From positions 1 through 7,610 of the forward strand of contig JABDQY010000081.1 of NCBI GenBank assembly GCA_013042025.1: DNA of 7,610 bases, written 5' to 3'. The notes beneath the pieces are model-generated. The model saw only the letters and a list, made by a program, of their open reading frames with translations. It did not search any database and had not been told where the DNA came from. The stretch is from Bacteroidia bacterium (GTDB taxonomy: Bacteria > Bacteroidota > Bacteroidia > NS11-12g > UBA9320). Both the position numbers and the translations under genes were made by a program. This document shows, one piece after another, positions 1-7,354 of the stretch; the stretch's first letter is position 1; each line of letters starts with the position of its first letter.

Positions 1-1
1 G

Positions 2-1099
2 GTTTATAGCGAAGATGAAATTTATACATCTACTTTTTTAGGCATGTATAACCGTATGCTTAGAAAGGTGAAAGCATCAAGCAGTTTTGAATTTCTGCAC
101 CACAACAATTTCAATAAGTTTAGAACATTTATAAAGATGTGTGCGGGGTACAACACCTTATCTGGCTTTTTGTCGAAGATGACAGACTATGAAAAGAAGA
201 TGTTGTTTCAGCGATTGGTTCAAGGAATTGAGAATGCAAATGACAACCTCAGCAGTGCAGTAACAATAGCAGATACCTATGGTAGTATAAAATCAGCTTC
301 TGAGAAGCAAATGTTTGAAGAAGCAATACTGGCTTATTACGAAGAAATAAGGTATACTGATCCAGAAGCAGAAAAACTGTATAGTCTAATTCTAAGTGTT
401 TTTGAAATCGGTGGTCAATCAACCTCTACGATGGCTTTTAATGATCAAACAGTAAGCCTTAAAATTTTACCCATAGATCGAATTTATAAAGAAGGAAAAA
501 ACATACAACAACATTTCTTTTTCGACGATCCAGATGGGAAGGCATCGTATGCTCACTTCTTAGGAACGTTTAGAAATGGTAATTGGAGAATTATTGATAA
601 AGGAACATACATTCTAATAAAGTCTGTGAGAGGAATGGCCGTTGAAATATATGCCAACAAACCAACCACTGAATATGCAGGTCAAGATGCGATAAAAGCT
701 CATTTTGCTGAAACCCAACGATGGCCAGATGTAGTAGTGCATAGGGGGCATTCATACTTTGCAAGTGCCGCAATAGAAAGCCTTACACCAAATGCAGAGA
801 TTGTGTTCTTGGGATCATGTGGAGGGTATAACAACATTAGCCAGGTTCTTAAATATTCTCCGAATGCTCAAATCATTTCAAGCAAGCAAATTGGAACCAT
901 GATGGTGAATGATCGCTTAGCTTTGGAGCTGAACGAAGTGATACGTAAAGGACAAGATATAGTATGGGACAATTTGTGGTACACCTTAGATAGAAAGTTT
1001 GCAGCTGGAACCACTGCAGATAAACGTTTTAAGGATTACATACCGCCGCATAAAAATCTAGGTGCCTTACTTATCAAAACGTATCGTTCGATGCTGTAG
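2..1099 (+). CDS. C-terminal part of an unrecognised protein with a caspase/CHAT-like domain (5' end outside window)
   Basis: The reading frame is open from base 2. The first ATG, at 44, has no stop before it and no promoter-like sequence, so it is probably an internal methionine and the gene begins to the left of the window. Counting from that Met, residues 1-115 look mainly helical. From about 115 an alternating strand/helix region follows, with FFFDDPDG (158-165) and YANKP (203-207). Next come a hydrophobic strand ending in H233-R-G-H236 and a second hydrophobic strand ending in G-S-C259-G-G. A His-Gly-His and a Ser-Cys-Gly after successive beta strands is the catalytic His/Cys layout of the caspase-like clan (caspases, CHAT, gingipain/C11 types). 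I infer a cysteine peptidase or a derived pseudo-enzyme. Substrate and location are unknown, and no signal peptide can be judged. I do not recognise a named family. The gene ends 65 bases before recQ, which seems to have its own promoter. Confidence 0.75.
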   Translation, partial: VYSEDEIYTSTFLGMYNRMLRKVKASSSFEFLHHNNFNKFRTFIKMCAGYNTLSGFLSKMTDYEKKMLFQRLVQGIENANDNLSSAVTIADTYGSIKSASEKQMFEEAILAYYEEIRYTDPEAEKLYSLILSVFEIGGQSTSTMAFNDQTVSLKILPIDRIYKEGKNIQQHFFFDDPDGKASYAHFLGTFRNGNWRIIDKGTYILIKSVRGMAVEIYANKPTTEYAGQDAIKAHFAETQRWPDVVVHRGHSYFASAAIESLTPNAEIVFLGSCGGYNNISQVLKYSPNAQIISSKQIGTMMVNDRLALELNEVIRKGQDIVWDNLWYTLDRKFAAGTTADKRFKDYIPPHKNLGALLIKTYRSML

Positions 1100-1144
1100 A
1101 TTGTACTAGTAAGAATATCAACTAGCCTCTCATATCTAAAAAAG

Positions 1145-1152
1145 TATCTTCG
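1145..1152 (+). promoter_or_regulatory. Probable -7 promoter element for recQ
   Basis: The sequence TATCTTCG matches the Bacteroidota -7 consensus TAnnTTTG at all but one fixed position (C for T). It lies 12 bases before the recQ ATG, so transcription would begin only about 5 bases ahead of the start codon, giving a nearly leaderless message. No clear -33 TTG element is found at the usual distance, which lowers confidence. Confidence 0.45.
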
Positions 1153-1168
1153 CATTGTTATACAATGC
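1152..1168. repeat. Perfect 7-bp inverted repeat spanning the recQ start
   Basis: GCATTGT (1152-1158) and ACAATGC (1162-1168) are exact reverse complements separated by three bases. The left arm shares its first base with the -7 element and the right arm contains the recQ start codon (1165-1167). If transcription starts near 1159, the RNA would lack most of the left arm, so any function would more likely be as a DNA operator than as an RNA hairpin. It may be chance. Confidence 0.35.
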
Positions 1169-3057
1169 TAGAGAGCCTTTTAAAAAAACATTGGGGATTT
1201 GAGTCTTTTCGACCATTGCAACGAGAGATAATTCTCTCTGTAATGCAAGGAAATGACACATTAGCATTGCTACCAACTGGTGGAGGCAAGTCTATTTGTT
1301 ACCAGTTGCCTGCTCTGGCTAAAGAAGGAGTTTGTTTCGTGTTTTCGCCGCTTATCGCTTTGATGAAAGATCAAGTAGATAACCTTACAAAAAGAAATAT
1401 TCCAGCCATTGCTCTTCATTCAGGATTAACAAGTAAGGAATTAGAAGCTGAACTACAGAATACGTTAAATGGTAGGTATAAATTGGTGTATTTAAGTCCG
1501 GAAAGAGCTGCTACCAAACAATTCCGATCCTATTTAAAGAATATTCCGGTTAGTTTTTTTGTGGTGGATGAAGCTCATTGTATTTCGCAATGGGGTCATC
1601 AGTTTAGACCAGAATATTTGCAACTAGGGGAGTTGAAGGAAATTGTTCCAGAGGCAAATTTTATAGCCGTTTCAGCAACTGCCACCGATCCTGTTCAAAC
1701 TGATATCCTTAAGTTTTTAAATTTTAAGAATGATGAACACATCTATCGAAAATCATTCAAACGAGATAACCTAAGCTATCTGGTATTTAGAGAAAGCAAT
1801 AAGGTTCAAAGGATAGTTAAGATATTAAGCAAAATGCATGGCACTGGGTTGGTATACGCCAATACCCGCAGAAAATGTGAAGAGGTGGCTAATCTTCTTC
1901 AATCCAATGGAATATCTGCGTCCTTTTATCACGGCGGATTAGAATCAAGTGTAAGATCTCAAGTCCAAGAAGATTGGTTGAATAACAAAACCCGTATCGT
2001 TGTTTGCACCAATGCCTTTGGTATGGGTATAGACAAACCAGATGTTCGTCTCGTAATTCATTTTGAGACACCAAAAAGCCCTGAAGCTTATTATCAAGAA
2101 GCAGGTAGAGCTGGAAGAGACAATCTCGCAGCTTATTGTATTTTACTTACAAACGACTCAGAAGAAAAATCGAGCTGGACAACCTATCCCTCTTTACCTC
2201 AATTAGAACATATACTAAATTGCTTATACAACTACCATCAGGTGGCTTTTACTTCAGGGAAAGGAATCACTTATCCACTTAATATTCAGGAGTTTATTGA
2301 GCGATTTAGGTTAAAATACCATGAAGTGAATAATGCACTAGGCGTTTTACATGCTTTAGGTTTCGTTAAATTGAATGAAGCACTTTTTAATCTGCCCAAG
2401 GTGAAGTTTTTAGTTGGGCAGGAGGAGTTATATAAATATCAAGTTGCCAATGAAGTACAAGATATGTTTATAAAGCTTTTACTGAGATCATACGGTGGAA
2501 TGTTTGAGCATTTTGTGGGATTACGGTACGATGAATTAGCTAAAAGACAAAAGTGTAGTCAAGAAGATTTGAAAAGGCAATTATCAAAACTAGCTGAGGA
2601 CAACATAATCGATTACATACCTGGCCAAAGTGGCAATTCTATTACATATCTTAGAGCTCGTCCAACACAGATAGAATTTGATAAGAAAGTATATGTTACA
2701 CTAAGAGATAGAGAAGAATACCGTCAGGAATACTTAGAGCTATACAGCACAAATAACTCTGAATGTAGAGAAAATATGTTGCTCAAATATTTTGGTGAGG
2801 ATAGAAAAGAAGATTGCGGAAAATGTGATATTTGTCGCCTTCTCAAGAAAACGAGTTTTAAGAAAAATGAGTTAAATAATGTGATTGCTTTAATAAAAGA
2901 ACAAACTGTGAATAACAGTTTAACATTTGAAGCAATTTTATCTTTGTTTAGTACGTTGGAGGAGAAAAAAATAGCTTCAACAATAAAATGGTTGTTGAAC
3001 AACGAACACCTTATCAAAACTAACCGAACCTATACTTGGAACAAAAACCAAGAATAA
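1165..3057 (+). CDS. recQ: RecQ-family ATP-dependent DNA helicase
   Basis: This is a superfamily 2 helicase of the RecQ family, which unwinds DNA in the 3'-5' direction during recombination and replication repair. All helicase motifs are readable: motif 0 F15-R-P-L-Q19; Walker A TGGGKS with K42; DEAH at 135-138 followed by the RecQ aromatic loop CISQWGHQFRP; SATAT at 170-174; motif V with GMGIDKPDVR; and motif VI QEAGRAGRD at 311-319. A zinc site is formed by C534, C551, C554 and C557, with the same C-x16-C-x2-C-x2-C spacing as E. coli RecQ. The layout differs from E. coli: about 215 residues separate motif VI from the zinc cysteines, and only about 70 follow them, with no recognisable HRDC domain. 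Two stretches in the insert (about 373-405 and 453-490) look like winged-helix segments. The 630-residue length is near the family norm. The start at 1165 leaves a normal N-terminus just ahead of motif 0. The end overlaps the next gene by 22 bases, suggesting co-transcription. Confidence 0.96.
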   Translation: MLESLLKKHWGFESFRPLQREIILSVMQGNDTLALLPTGGGKSICYQLPALAKEGVCFVFSPLIALMKDQVDNLTKRNIPAIALHSGLTSKELEAELQNTLNGRYKLVYLSPERAATKQFRSYLKNIPVSFFVVDEAHCISQWGHQFRPEYLQLGELKEIVPEANFIAVSATATDPVQTDILKFLNFKNDEHIYRKSFKRDNLSYLVFRESNKVQRIVKILSKMHGTGLVYANTRRKCEEVANLLQSNGISASFYHGGLESSVRSQVQEDWLNNKTRIVVCTNAFGMGIDKPDVRLVIHFETPKSPEAYYQEAGRAGRDNLAAYCILLTNDSEEKSSWTTYPSLPQLEHILNCLYNYHQVAFTSGKGITYPLNIQEFIERFRLKYHEVNNALGVLHALGFVKLNEALFNLPKVKFLVGQEELYKYQVANEVQDMFIKLLLRSYGGMFEHFVGLRYDELAKRQKCSQEDLKRQLSKLAEDNIIDYIPGQSGNSITYLRARPTQIEFDKKVYVTLRDREEYRQEYLELYSTNNSECRENMLLKYFGEDRKEDCGKCDICRLLKKTSFKKNELNNVIALIKEQTVNNSLTFEAILSLFSTLEEKKIASTIKWLLNNEHLIKTNRTYTWNKNQE

Positions 3058-4124
3058 TAGCAACAGTAATAAACGATGTAGTTTACGATCAACGTATGAT
3101 TCGTATCTGCACCTCATTATCTAAAAAGTATAATGTGAGTCTGTGGGGTAGAAGAAAGTCCGATGCAGCTGCAGAAAAAAGACCGTTTAAGCAGAAACGA
3201 AGTAATTTCTTAATTAAATCCGGGCCACTGTTTTATATGATGTATAACATTCGGTTGTTCTTTCGTTTGCTATTCACTAAATTTGATATTGTTCATGCTG
3301 TAGATTTAGATACCCTTTTAGCAGGTTTTCTTGCTGCAAGAATTAAAGGTAAGCACATTGTGTACGATTCTCATGAGTATTTCACTGAAGTTCCAGAATT
3401 ATTAAAGCGTGAACATGTACGAAATATATGGCTACGAATAGAGCGATGGATTGTTCCAAAACTCCACTATGCTATAACAGTAGGAAGTAAGATAGCTGAA
3501 GTTTATACAAAAGAATACGAAGTCTCATTTCATGTAGTTCGAAATTGTCCAGAATTAGATGAGAATTTTGAAATTGTTACTGAACCTGGAGATTATTTAA
3601 TCTACCAAGGAGCCCTTAACAAAGGACGTGGAATTGAAAATTTGATTTTAGCCATGCGAGAAGTGGACTTTAATCTAAAAATCGCAGGGTCTGGTGACAT
3701 TGAAGAATCCCTTAAATTATTGGTTAAGGAACACAATTTGGAGAATAAGGTGTCCTTCTTAGGATTAATTAAACCTGCAGATTTAAAAGAAATTACAACC
3801 CATGCCTATGCCGGAATAAATGTGTCGGAGAACCTTGGATTGAGCTATTATTATTCGCTAAACAATAAGTATTTTGATTATATCCATGCAGCAATACCTG
3901 CTGTTACGAATGCCTTTCCGGAATACGAAAAGTTGAACAATGAATTTGATTGTTGTGTCTTCTCAGATTCCAGCCCTAAAGAGCTTGTTAAAGCCATTAA
4001 ATTACTCATAGATGATAAAGCTCGCTATGCTGAATTGAAAAAAAACTGCTTACTTGCACGACAAGTTCTGAATTGGCAATCGGAAGAAAAAGAACTATTA
4101 AGTATATATGCAAACATTACCTAA
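3036..4124 (+). CDS. GT-B-fold glycosyltransferase (GT4-like), TTG start
   Basis: A cytoplasmic sugar-nucleotide-dependent glycosyltransferase, probably acting on a surface glycan or polysaccharide; donor and acceptor cannot be told. The N-terminal Rossmann half has the opening strand RIIATVINDVVYDQRM (residues 6-21) and YDSHEYF (110-116). The C-terminal half has YQGALNKGRG (190-199), an AGSGD loop, and a donor-site region from E265 through NNK (276-278) to FDY. The second Glu of the usual E-x7-E pair is replaced by Tyr273. The start is TTG at 3036: an in-frame TAA at 3021 blocks anything longer, and the first ATG (3096) would delete the first beta strand, which I recall as conserved in Bacteroidota relatives. 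It overlaps the recQ end by 22 bases and the next glycosyltransferase by 17, so translational coupling is likely. No transmembrane segment is clear. The GT4 assignment is from motif memory, not a search. Confidence 0.9.
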   Translation: MEQKPRIIATVINDVVYDQRMIRICTSLSKKYNVSLWGRRKSDAAAEKRPFKQKRSNFLIKSGPLFYMMYNIRLFFRLLFTKFDIVHAVDLDTLLAGFLAARIKGKHIVYDSHEYFTEVPELLKREHVRNIWLRIERWIVPKLHYAITVGSKIAEVYTKEYEVSFHVVRNCPELDENFEIVTEPGDYLIYQGALNKGRGIENLILAMREVDFNLKIAGSGDIEESLKLLVKEHNLENKVSFLGLIKPADLKEITTHAYAGINVSENLGLSYYYSLNNKYFDYIHAAIPAVTNAFPEYEKLNNEFDCCVFSDSSPKELVKAIKLLIDDKARYAELKKNCLLARQVLNWQSEEKELLSIYANIT

Positions 4125-5328
4125 ACAACTTCATATAGTGGCATTTGATGTACCATATCCTGCTGATTATGGAGGGGTAATTGATATCTTTTATAAGGTT
4201 CAAGCCCTGCACAAACAAGGAGTAGAAGTTACCTTGCATATGTATCAATATGGGAGAGAGCGGAATACGCAAGTGCTTAAGAAGTACTGTAAAAAGCTCT
4301 TTTACTATAAGCGAAGAACATTTAAGAATCCATTTATCGGTAGCAAACCGTATATCGTAAATTCTAGAAATGGTGATGACTTGCTGACAAACTTATGTAA
4401 AGATTCAAATCCAATAATGTTTGAGGGGTTGCATTGTACATATCATTTAGCGAATCCTAAACTTGCTAATCGTTACAAAATTGTGCGAACACACAATATT
4501 GAGCACCATTATTATAAGCATTTAGAGAAATCTGAGTTAAGCTACTTTAAAAAGTATTTTTTTAGAATTGAAGCAGAAAAACTTAGAAAGTATGAGTCGG
4601 TTTTAAAGCATGCTAATCTTATTGCTGCAATTAGCCCAAATGACACGAAGTATTTTTCTAAGAAATATAAAAACGTAATCTACCTTCCAGCATTTCATAG
4701 CTGCAGTAAAATGACATATCCAGGGGGTCGAGGAGATTTTGTTTTATATCATGGTAACTTGGCGGTGCCCGAAAACTACATAGCCGCAATGCAGTTGGTG
4801 AAAGAAGTATTTTCGAAATTAGACATTGATTGTGTAATAGCAGGTAATAACCCACCAAAAGAACTAAGTCAATTGTGTGAACAGTATGATAATATAGCAC
4901 TTCAATCAAATATTACTACCGAAGAAATTCAAACGCTGATTCAGAAGGCTCACCTTAATGTATTGTATACAAATCAGAATACTGGCATTAAACTTAAACT
5001 GTTAAACGCTTTGTATAGAGGTAAATTTGCGATTGTTAATCCTAAAATGGTAGATGGCTCTGGCCTAGAAAAAGTTTGCACCATCGGTAAAGATTTTGCA
5101 GAAATATTAGCAAAAATCAAAGAATACATGTTGTTGGATTATTCTCAATCTTATTTTGATAACCGTAAAGAATATATCGAAGCTAGGTTTGGAAATAAAA
5201 CAGGGGCTACAACTCTTATAAATGCTATAAATTTTAAAATAACCAAACAGGTTGGAAGGAAAAGTGATGGAAAGGTGCTTAAAAGTTTATCCCAATTTTC
5301 ATCATTTATGTCTTACTTCTCGCTTTAG
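4108..5328 (+). CDS. GT-B-type glycosyltransferase, second of the pair
   Basis: Probably a cytoplasmic glycosyltransferase working in the same glycan pathway as the gene upstream, with which it overlaps by 17 bases; the substrate is unknown. The N-terminus has a hydrophobic strand then FDVPYPADYGGVID (13-26), a sugar-transferase-style Gly-rich loop followed by helix. RTHNIEHHYY lies at 127-136, and a long basic helix follows. The second half opens with VLYHGNLAVPEN (212-223), the usual first strand of a GT-B C-terminal domain, and includes AGNNPP and a donor-site-like segment around TGIKLKLLNALYRG (292-305). It lacks a classical E-x7-E motif. The ATG at 4108 puts the first strand right after a short N-terminus. 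The last 30 or so residues, after an apparent natural end near ATTLINAINF, are Lys/Ser-rich and look like a non-conserved extension. No membrane segments are seen. Confidence 0.86.
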   Translation: MQTLPKQLHIVAFDVPYPADYGGVIDIFYKVQALHKQGVEVTLHMYQYGRERNTQVLKKYCKKLFYYKRRTFKNPFIGSKPYIVNSRNGDDLLTNLCKDSNPIMFEGLHCTYHLANPKLANRYKIVRTHNIEHHYYKHLEKSELSYFKKYFFRIEAEKLRKYESVLKHANLIAAISPNDTKYFSKKYKNVIYLPAFHSCSKMTYPGGRGDFVLYHGNLAVPENYIAAMQLVKEVFSKLDIDCVIAGNNPPKELSQLCEQYDNIALQSNITTEEIQTLIQKAHLNVLYTNQNTGIKLKLLNALYRGKFAIVNPKMVDGSGLEKVCTIGKDFAEILAKIKEYMLLDYSQSYFDNRKEYIEARFGNKTGATTLINAINFKITKQVGRKSDGKVLKSLSQFSSFMSYFSL

Positions 5329-5353
5329 GTTTTCTCTATCTCGTTAAACCTTC

Positions 5354-5361
5354 TACATTTG
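5354..5361 (+). promoter_or_regulatory. Consensus -7 promoter element for yidC
   Basis: TACATTTG is an exact match to the Bacteroidota -7 element TAnnTTTG. It lies 16 bases before the yidC ATG, so transcription should start about 7-10 bases ahead of the start codon. Upstream is T-rich sequence (about 5328-5334) at roughly the -33 distance but without a clean TTG. The preceding gene ends at 5328, so the upstream half abuts its stop codon. Confidence 0.6.
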
Positions 5362-5377
5362 CAGCCATTTTAATAGC

Positions 5378-7201
5378 ATGGATAGGAGCACCACCACGGG
5401 TTACGTATTAATTTTCTTATTGTTTATCGGCTTTTTTTATTTTACTCAGCAAAATACAGAAGAACTTGAAAAGCAAAATGCCACAAATTCTGATACCACT
5501 CAGGTTGAATCAGCACAGGAACTAAGCGTTGACTCTTCTGAGGCTCTAGAAGTAATCATTGAGGATACAACTGCAGAAATTGTTGAATCTCTTCCTGAGC
5601 TAGTCCAAACCTTGAAGAATGACAAGATTACCGTTGATTTTACTTCAAAAGGAGGGATTCCTAAGAAGCTACAATTATTAGAATATAATAGATACGATTC
5701 TTCAGACTTAATTCTATTTGAAGAGAATCAGTCGCAGATAAGTTATATTATCCCGTTAGCTAACGGCAACTCAATCAATACTTCATTACTGGATTTTGTA
5801 CCAGAAGCAAGAGGAGATAGCTCAATTGCATTTACAGCAACCTTACCGGGGAACGCTAAGATTATTCAAACCTACACCTTACAGCCTAATTCATATAAGA
5901 TGAATTATGATTTACGCTTTGTAGGAATAGAAAAAATTATAGCTCCAAACAATCGTTATGCGGAGATGGTTTGGAAGGCTAAATTACAAGGTCAAGAAAA
6001 GACCATAGAAGATGAAAGAAATGCAACCACCATATATTATAACTACGCATCTGAGGATGATGTAGATTATTTAAGTGAAACGAGTGATGATGATGAAGAA
6101 ACATTACAAGGAAATGTAAAATGGATTTCGTTCAAACAGAAGTTTTTTAATCAAACCTTAATTCATAGTAGAGCTTTTGATGAAGATGGAATAAAGATTT
6201 ATCTTGAAAAAGGTAAAGATGAGACTTACCTGAAAGATGTTTCTGCACAGTTCTATTTACCTCTTGACCATGATGTAGTTGAAGAGAACATGACCTTCTT
6301 CTATGGTCCTAATCATTATCAAACATTAAAGAAAGAGAAAATTCATCTTCAAAAAATGATTCCGCTAGGTTGGGGAATCTTTGGTTGGGTAAATAAGTTT
6401 ATTGTAATACCGGTGTTCAATTGGCTGGAACAATACTTTAGCAGCTATGGTATAATTATCTTATTACTTACTTTAATAATTAAGTCGGCATTAATCATTC
6501 CAATGTATAAGGTTTACAAGTCATCAGCAAAGATGAAGTTGCTAAAACCTGAATTGGATGAAATAAAGGAGCGAGTAGGGGGCGACGTTCAAAAACAGCA
6601 GCAAGAACAAATGAAGCTCTATAAACAAGCAGGTGTTAGTCCGCTCGGTGGGTGTTTACCCCAATTGGTGCAGATGCCGATACTATTTGCTATGTTTAGG
6701 TTCTTCCCAGCTTCCATAGAATTGCGTCAAGAAAAATTGTGGTGGGCTGAAGATTTATCTAGCTACGATAGTATATATGATTTCCCTGGAGGATTCGAAA
6801 TTCCTTTCTATGGAGATCACGTAAGTCTATTTACATTGTTAATGACCATAGTTACCTTAATTTATACCTTCATGAATAGCCAAGCTAGTGGCCAAATGGT
6901 GGGTCCTATGAAGACGGTAATGTATATCATGCCGATAATGTTCCTTGGTTTCTTTAATAACTATGCTGCAGCTTTAAGTTTTTATTATTTCTTGTCTACG
7001 TGTATTACGATAATTCAAAATTTTGTTATCAGAAAGTTTGTTATCGATGAAGATAAATTACACAAACAGATACAAGATAGTAAGAAGAAGAAAGTGAAAG
7101 TCAAGAAGTCTGGTTTGCAAAAAAGACTGGAAGATATGGCTAAGAAAAGGGGGGTAGATCCTTACACCGGCAAGGCTAAAGGAGGCAATAAAAAGAAGTA
7201 A
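5378..7201 (+). CDS. yidC: Membrane protein insertase YidC
   Basis: YidC/Oxa1-family insertase of the inner membrane, which inserts and folds membrane proteins alone or with SecYEG. Residues 1-24 (MDRSTTTGYVLIFLLF...) form the usual short N-terminal cytoplasmic stub and first membrane segment. An acidic linker (25-75) and a large periplasmic beta domain (to about 325) follow, including the typical GGIPKKLQLLEY segment and an Asp/Glu-rich loop (DDDEE). The conserved core runs from about 330: amphipathic helix, TM2 (about 355-378) with K369 in the position of the groove's essential basic residue, a cytoplasmic helical hairpin (KLLKPELDEIKERV), SPLGGCLPQ (421-429) leading into TM3, then TM segments at about 483-502 and 511-555. 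The last 42 residues hold 17 Lys/Arg, a likely ribosome-binding tail. Length 607 is normal for Bacteroidota. The start is fixed by the family's MDR- opening. It has its own consensus promoter. Confidence 0.98.
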   Translation: MDRSTTTGYVLIFLLFIGFFYFTQQNTEELEKQNATNSDTTQVESAQELSVDSSEALEVIIEDTTAEIVESLPELVQTLKNDKITVDFTSKGGIPKKLQLLEYNRYDSSDLILFEENQSQISYIIPLANGNSINTSLLDFVPEARGDSSIAFTATLPGNAKIIQTYTLQPNSYKMNYDLRFVGIEKIIAPNNRYAEMVWKAKLQGQEKTIEDERNATTIYYNYASEDDVDYLSETSDDDEETLQGNVKWISFKQKFFNQTLIHSRAFDEDGIKIYLEKGKDETYLKDVSAQFYLPLDHDVVEENMTFFYGPNHYQTLKKEKIHLQKMIPLGWGIFGWVNKFIVIPVFNWLEQYFSSYGIIILLLTLIIKSALIIPMYKVYKSSAKMKLLKPELDEIKERVGGDVQKQQQEQMKLYKQAGVSPLGGCLPQLVQMPILFAMFRFFPASIELRQEKLWWAEDLSSYDSIYDFPGGFEIPFYGDHVSLFTLLMTIVTLIYTFMNSQASGQMVGPMKTVMYIMPIMFLGFFNNYAAALSFYYFLSTCITIIQNFVIRKFVIDEDKLHKQIQDSKKKKVKVKKSGLQKRLEDMAKKRGVDPYTGKAKGGNKKK

Positions 7202-7229
7202 TCCTTACTTCGATATTACCAATTATTCA

Positions 7230-7279
7230 ATTTTTTTAGTATCATTGGAGGCAACTCCTTCACAATGATTCAAAAAAAT
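7230..7279. repeat. Long imperfect hairpin between yidC and the TPR gene (possible transcript end)
   Basis: Three nested complementary blocks form one imperfect stem: ATTTTTTT (7230-7237) with AAAAAAAT (7272-7279); ATCATTG (7241-7247) with CAATGAT (7263-7269); and GAG (7248-7250) with CTC (7255-7257) closed by a GCAA loop, which is a GNRA-type tetraloop in RNA. Small internal loops separate the blocks. It follows yidC by 28 bases and could stabilise or end its transcript. It is not a classical intrinsic terminator on either strand, because the T tract comes before the stem and the A tract after it. Confidence 0.5.
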
Positions 7280-7303
7280 AATAAAAAAAATCTGCAATAT
7301 TTC

Positions 7304-7331
7304 TTGATTTGGGAAAAATATTCTATATTTG
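7304..7331 (+). promoter_or_regulatory. Bacteroidota-type promoter for the TPR gene
   Basis: TATATTTG (7324-7331) is an exact match to the -7 consensus TAnnTTTG. A TTG at 7304-7306 lies 17 bases upstream, a good distance for the -33 element. Transcription should begin around 7337-7340, leaving a leader of about 15-18 bases before the ATG at 7355. This is the best promoter in the window. Confidence 0.65.
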
Positions 7332-7354
7332 AACCATACTTACGAACTACTAAT

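Noticed and set aside
591..773. Minus-strand open frames within the genes (591-773, 1889-2074, 2724-3017, 4658-4909)
   Set aside because: They lie wholly within well-supported + strand genes, show no recognisable domains and have no promoter or start context.
1106..1125. Inverted repeat CTAGT ... ACTAG after the first gene, as a terminator
   Set aside because: Only 5 bp of AT-rich stem with a 10-base loop and no T tract after it; too weak to call.
3031..3038. TATACTTG resembling a -7 promoter element at the start of the first glycosyltransferase
   Set aside because: It lies inside recQ coding sequence, overlaps the TTG start itself and has no -33 element at the right distance, so it could not make a message containing that start.
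5267..5347. Small ORF with ATG at 5267 (26 residues, MERCLKVYPN...)
   Set aside because: It lies largely within the glycosyltransferase frame, has an unremarkable composition and no start context; likely a shadow.
5283..5410. A hydrophobic frame (FIPIFIIYVLLLALGFLYLV...) overlapping the end of the second glycosyltransferase and the yidC start
   Set aside because: It has no ATG start, is preceded by an in-frame stop at 5280, runs through the yidC promoter and start codon, and is what T-rich DNA gives by chance.
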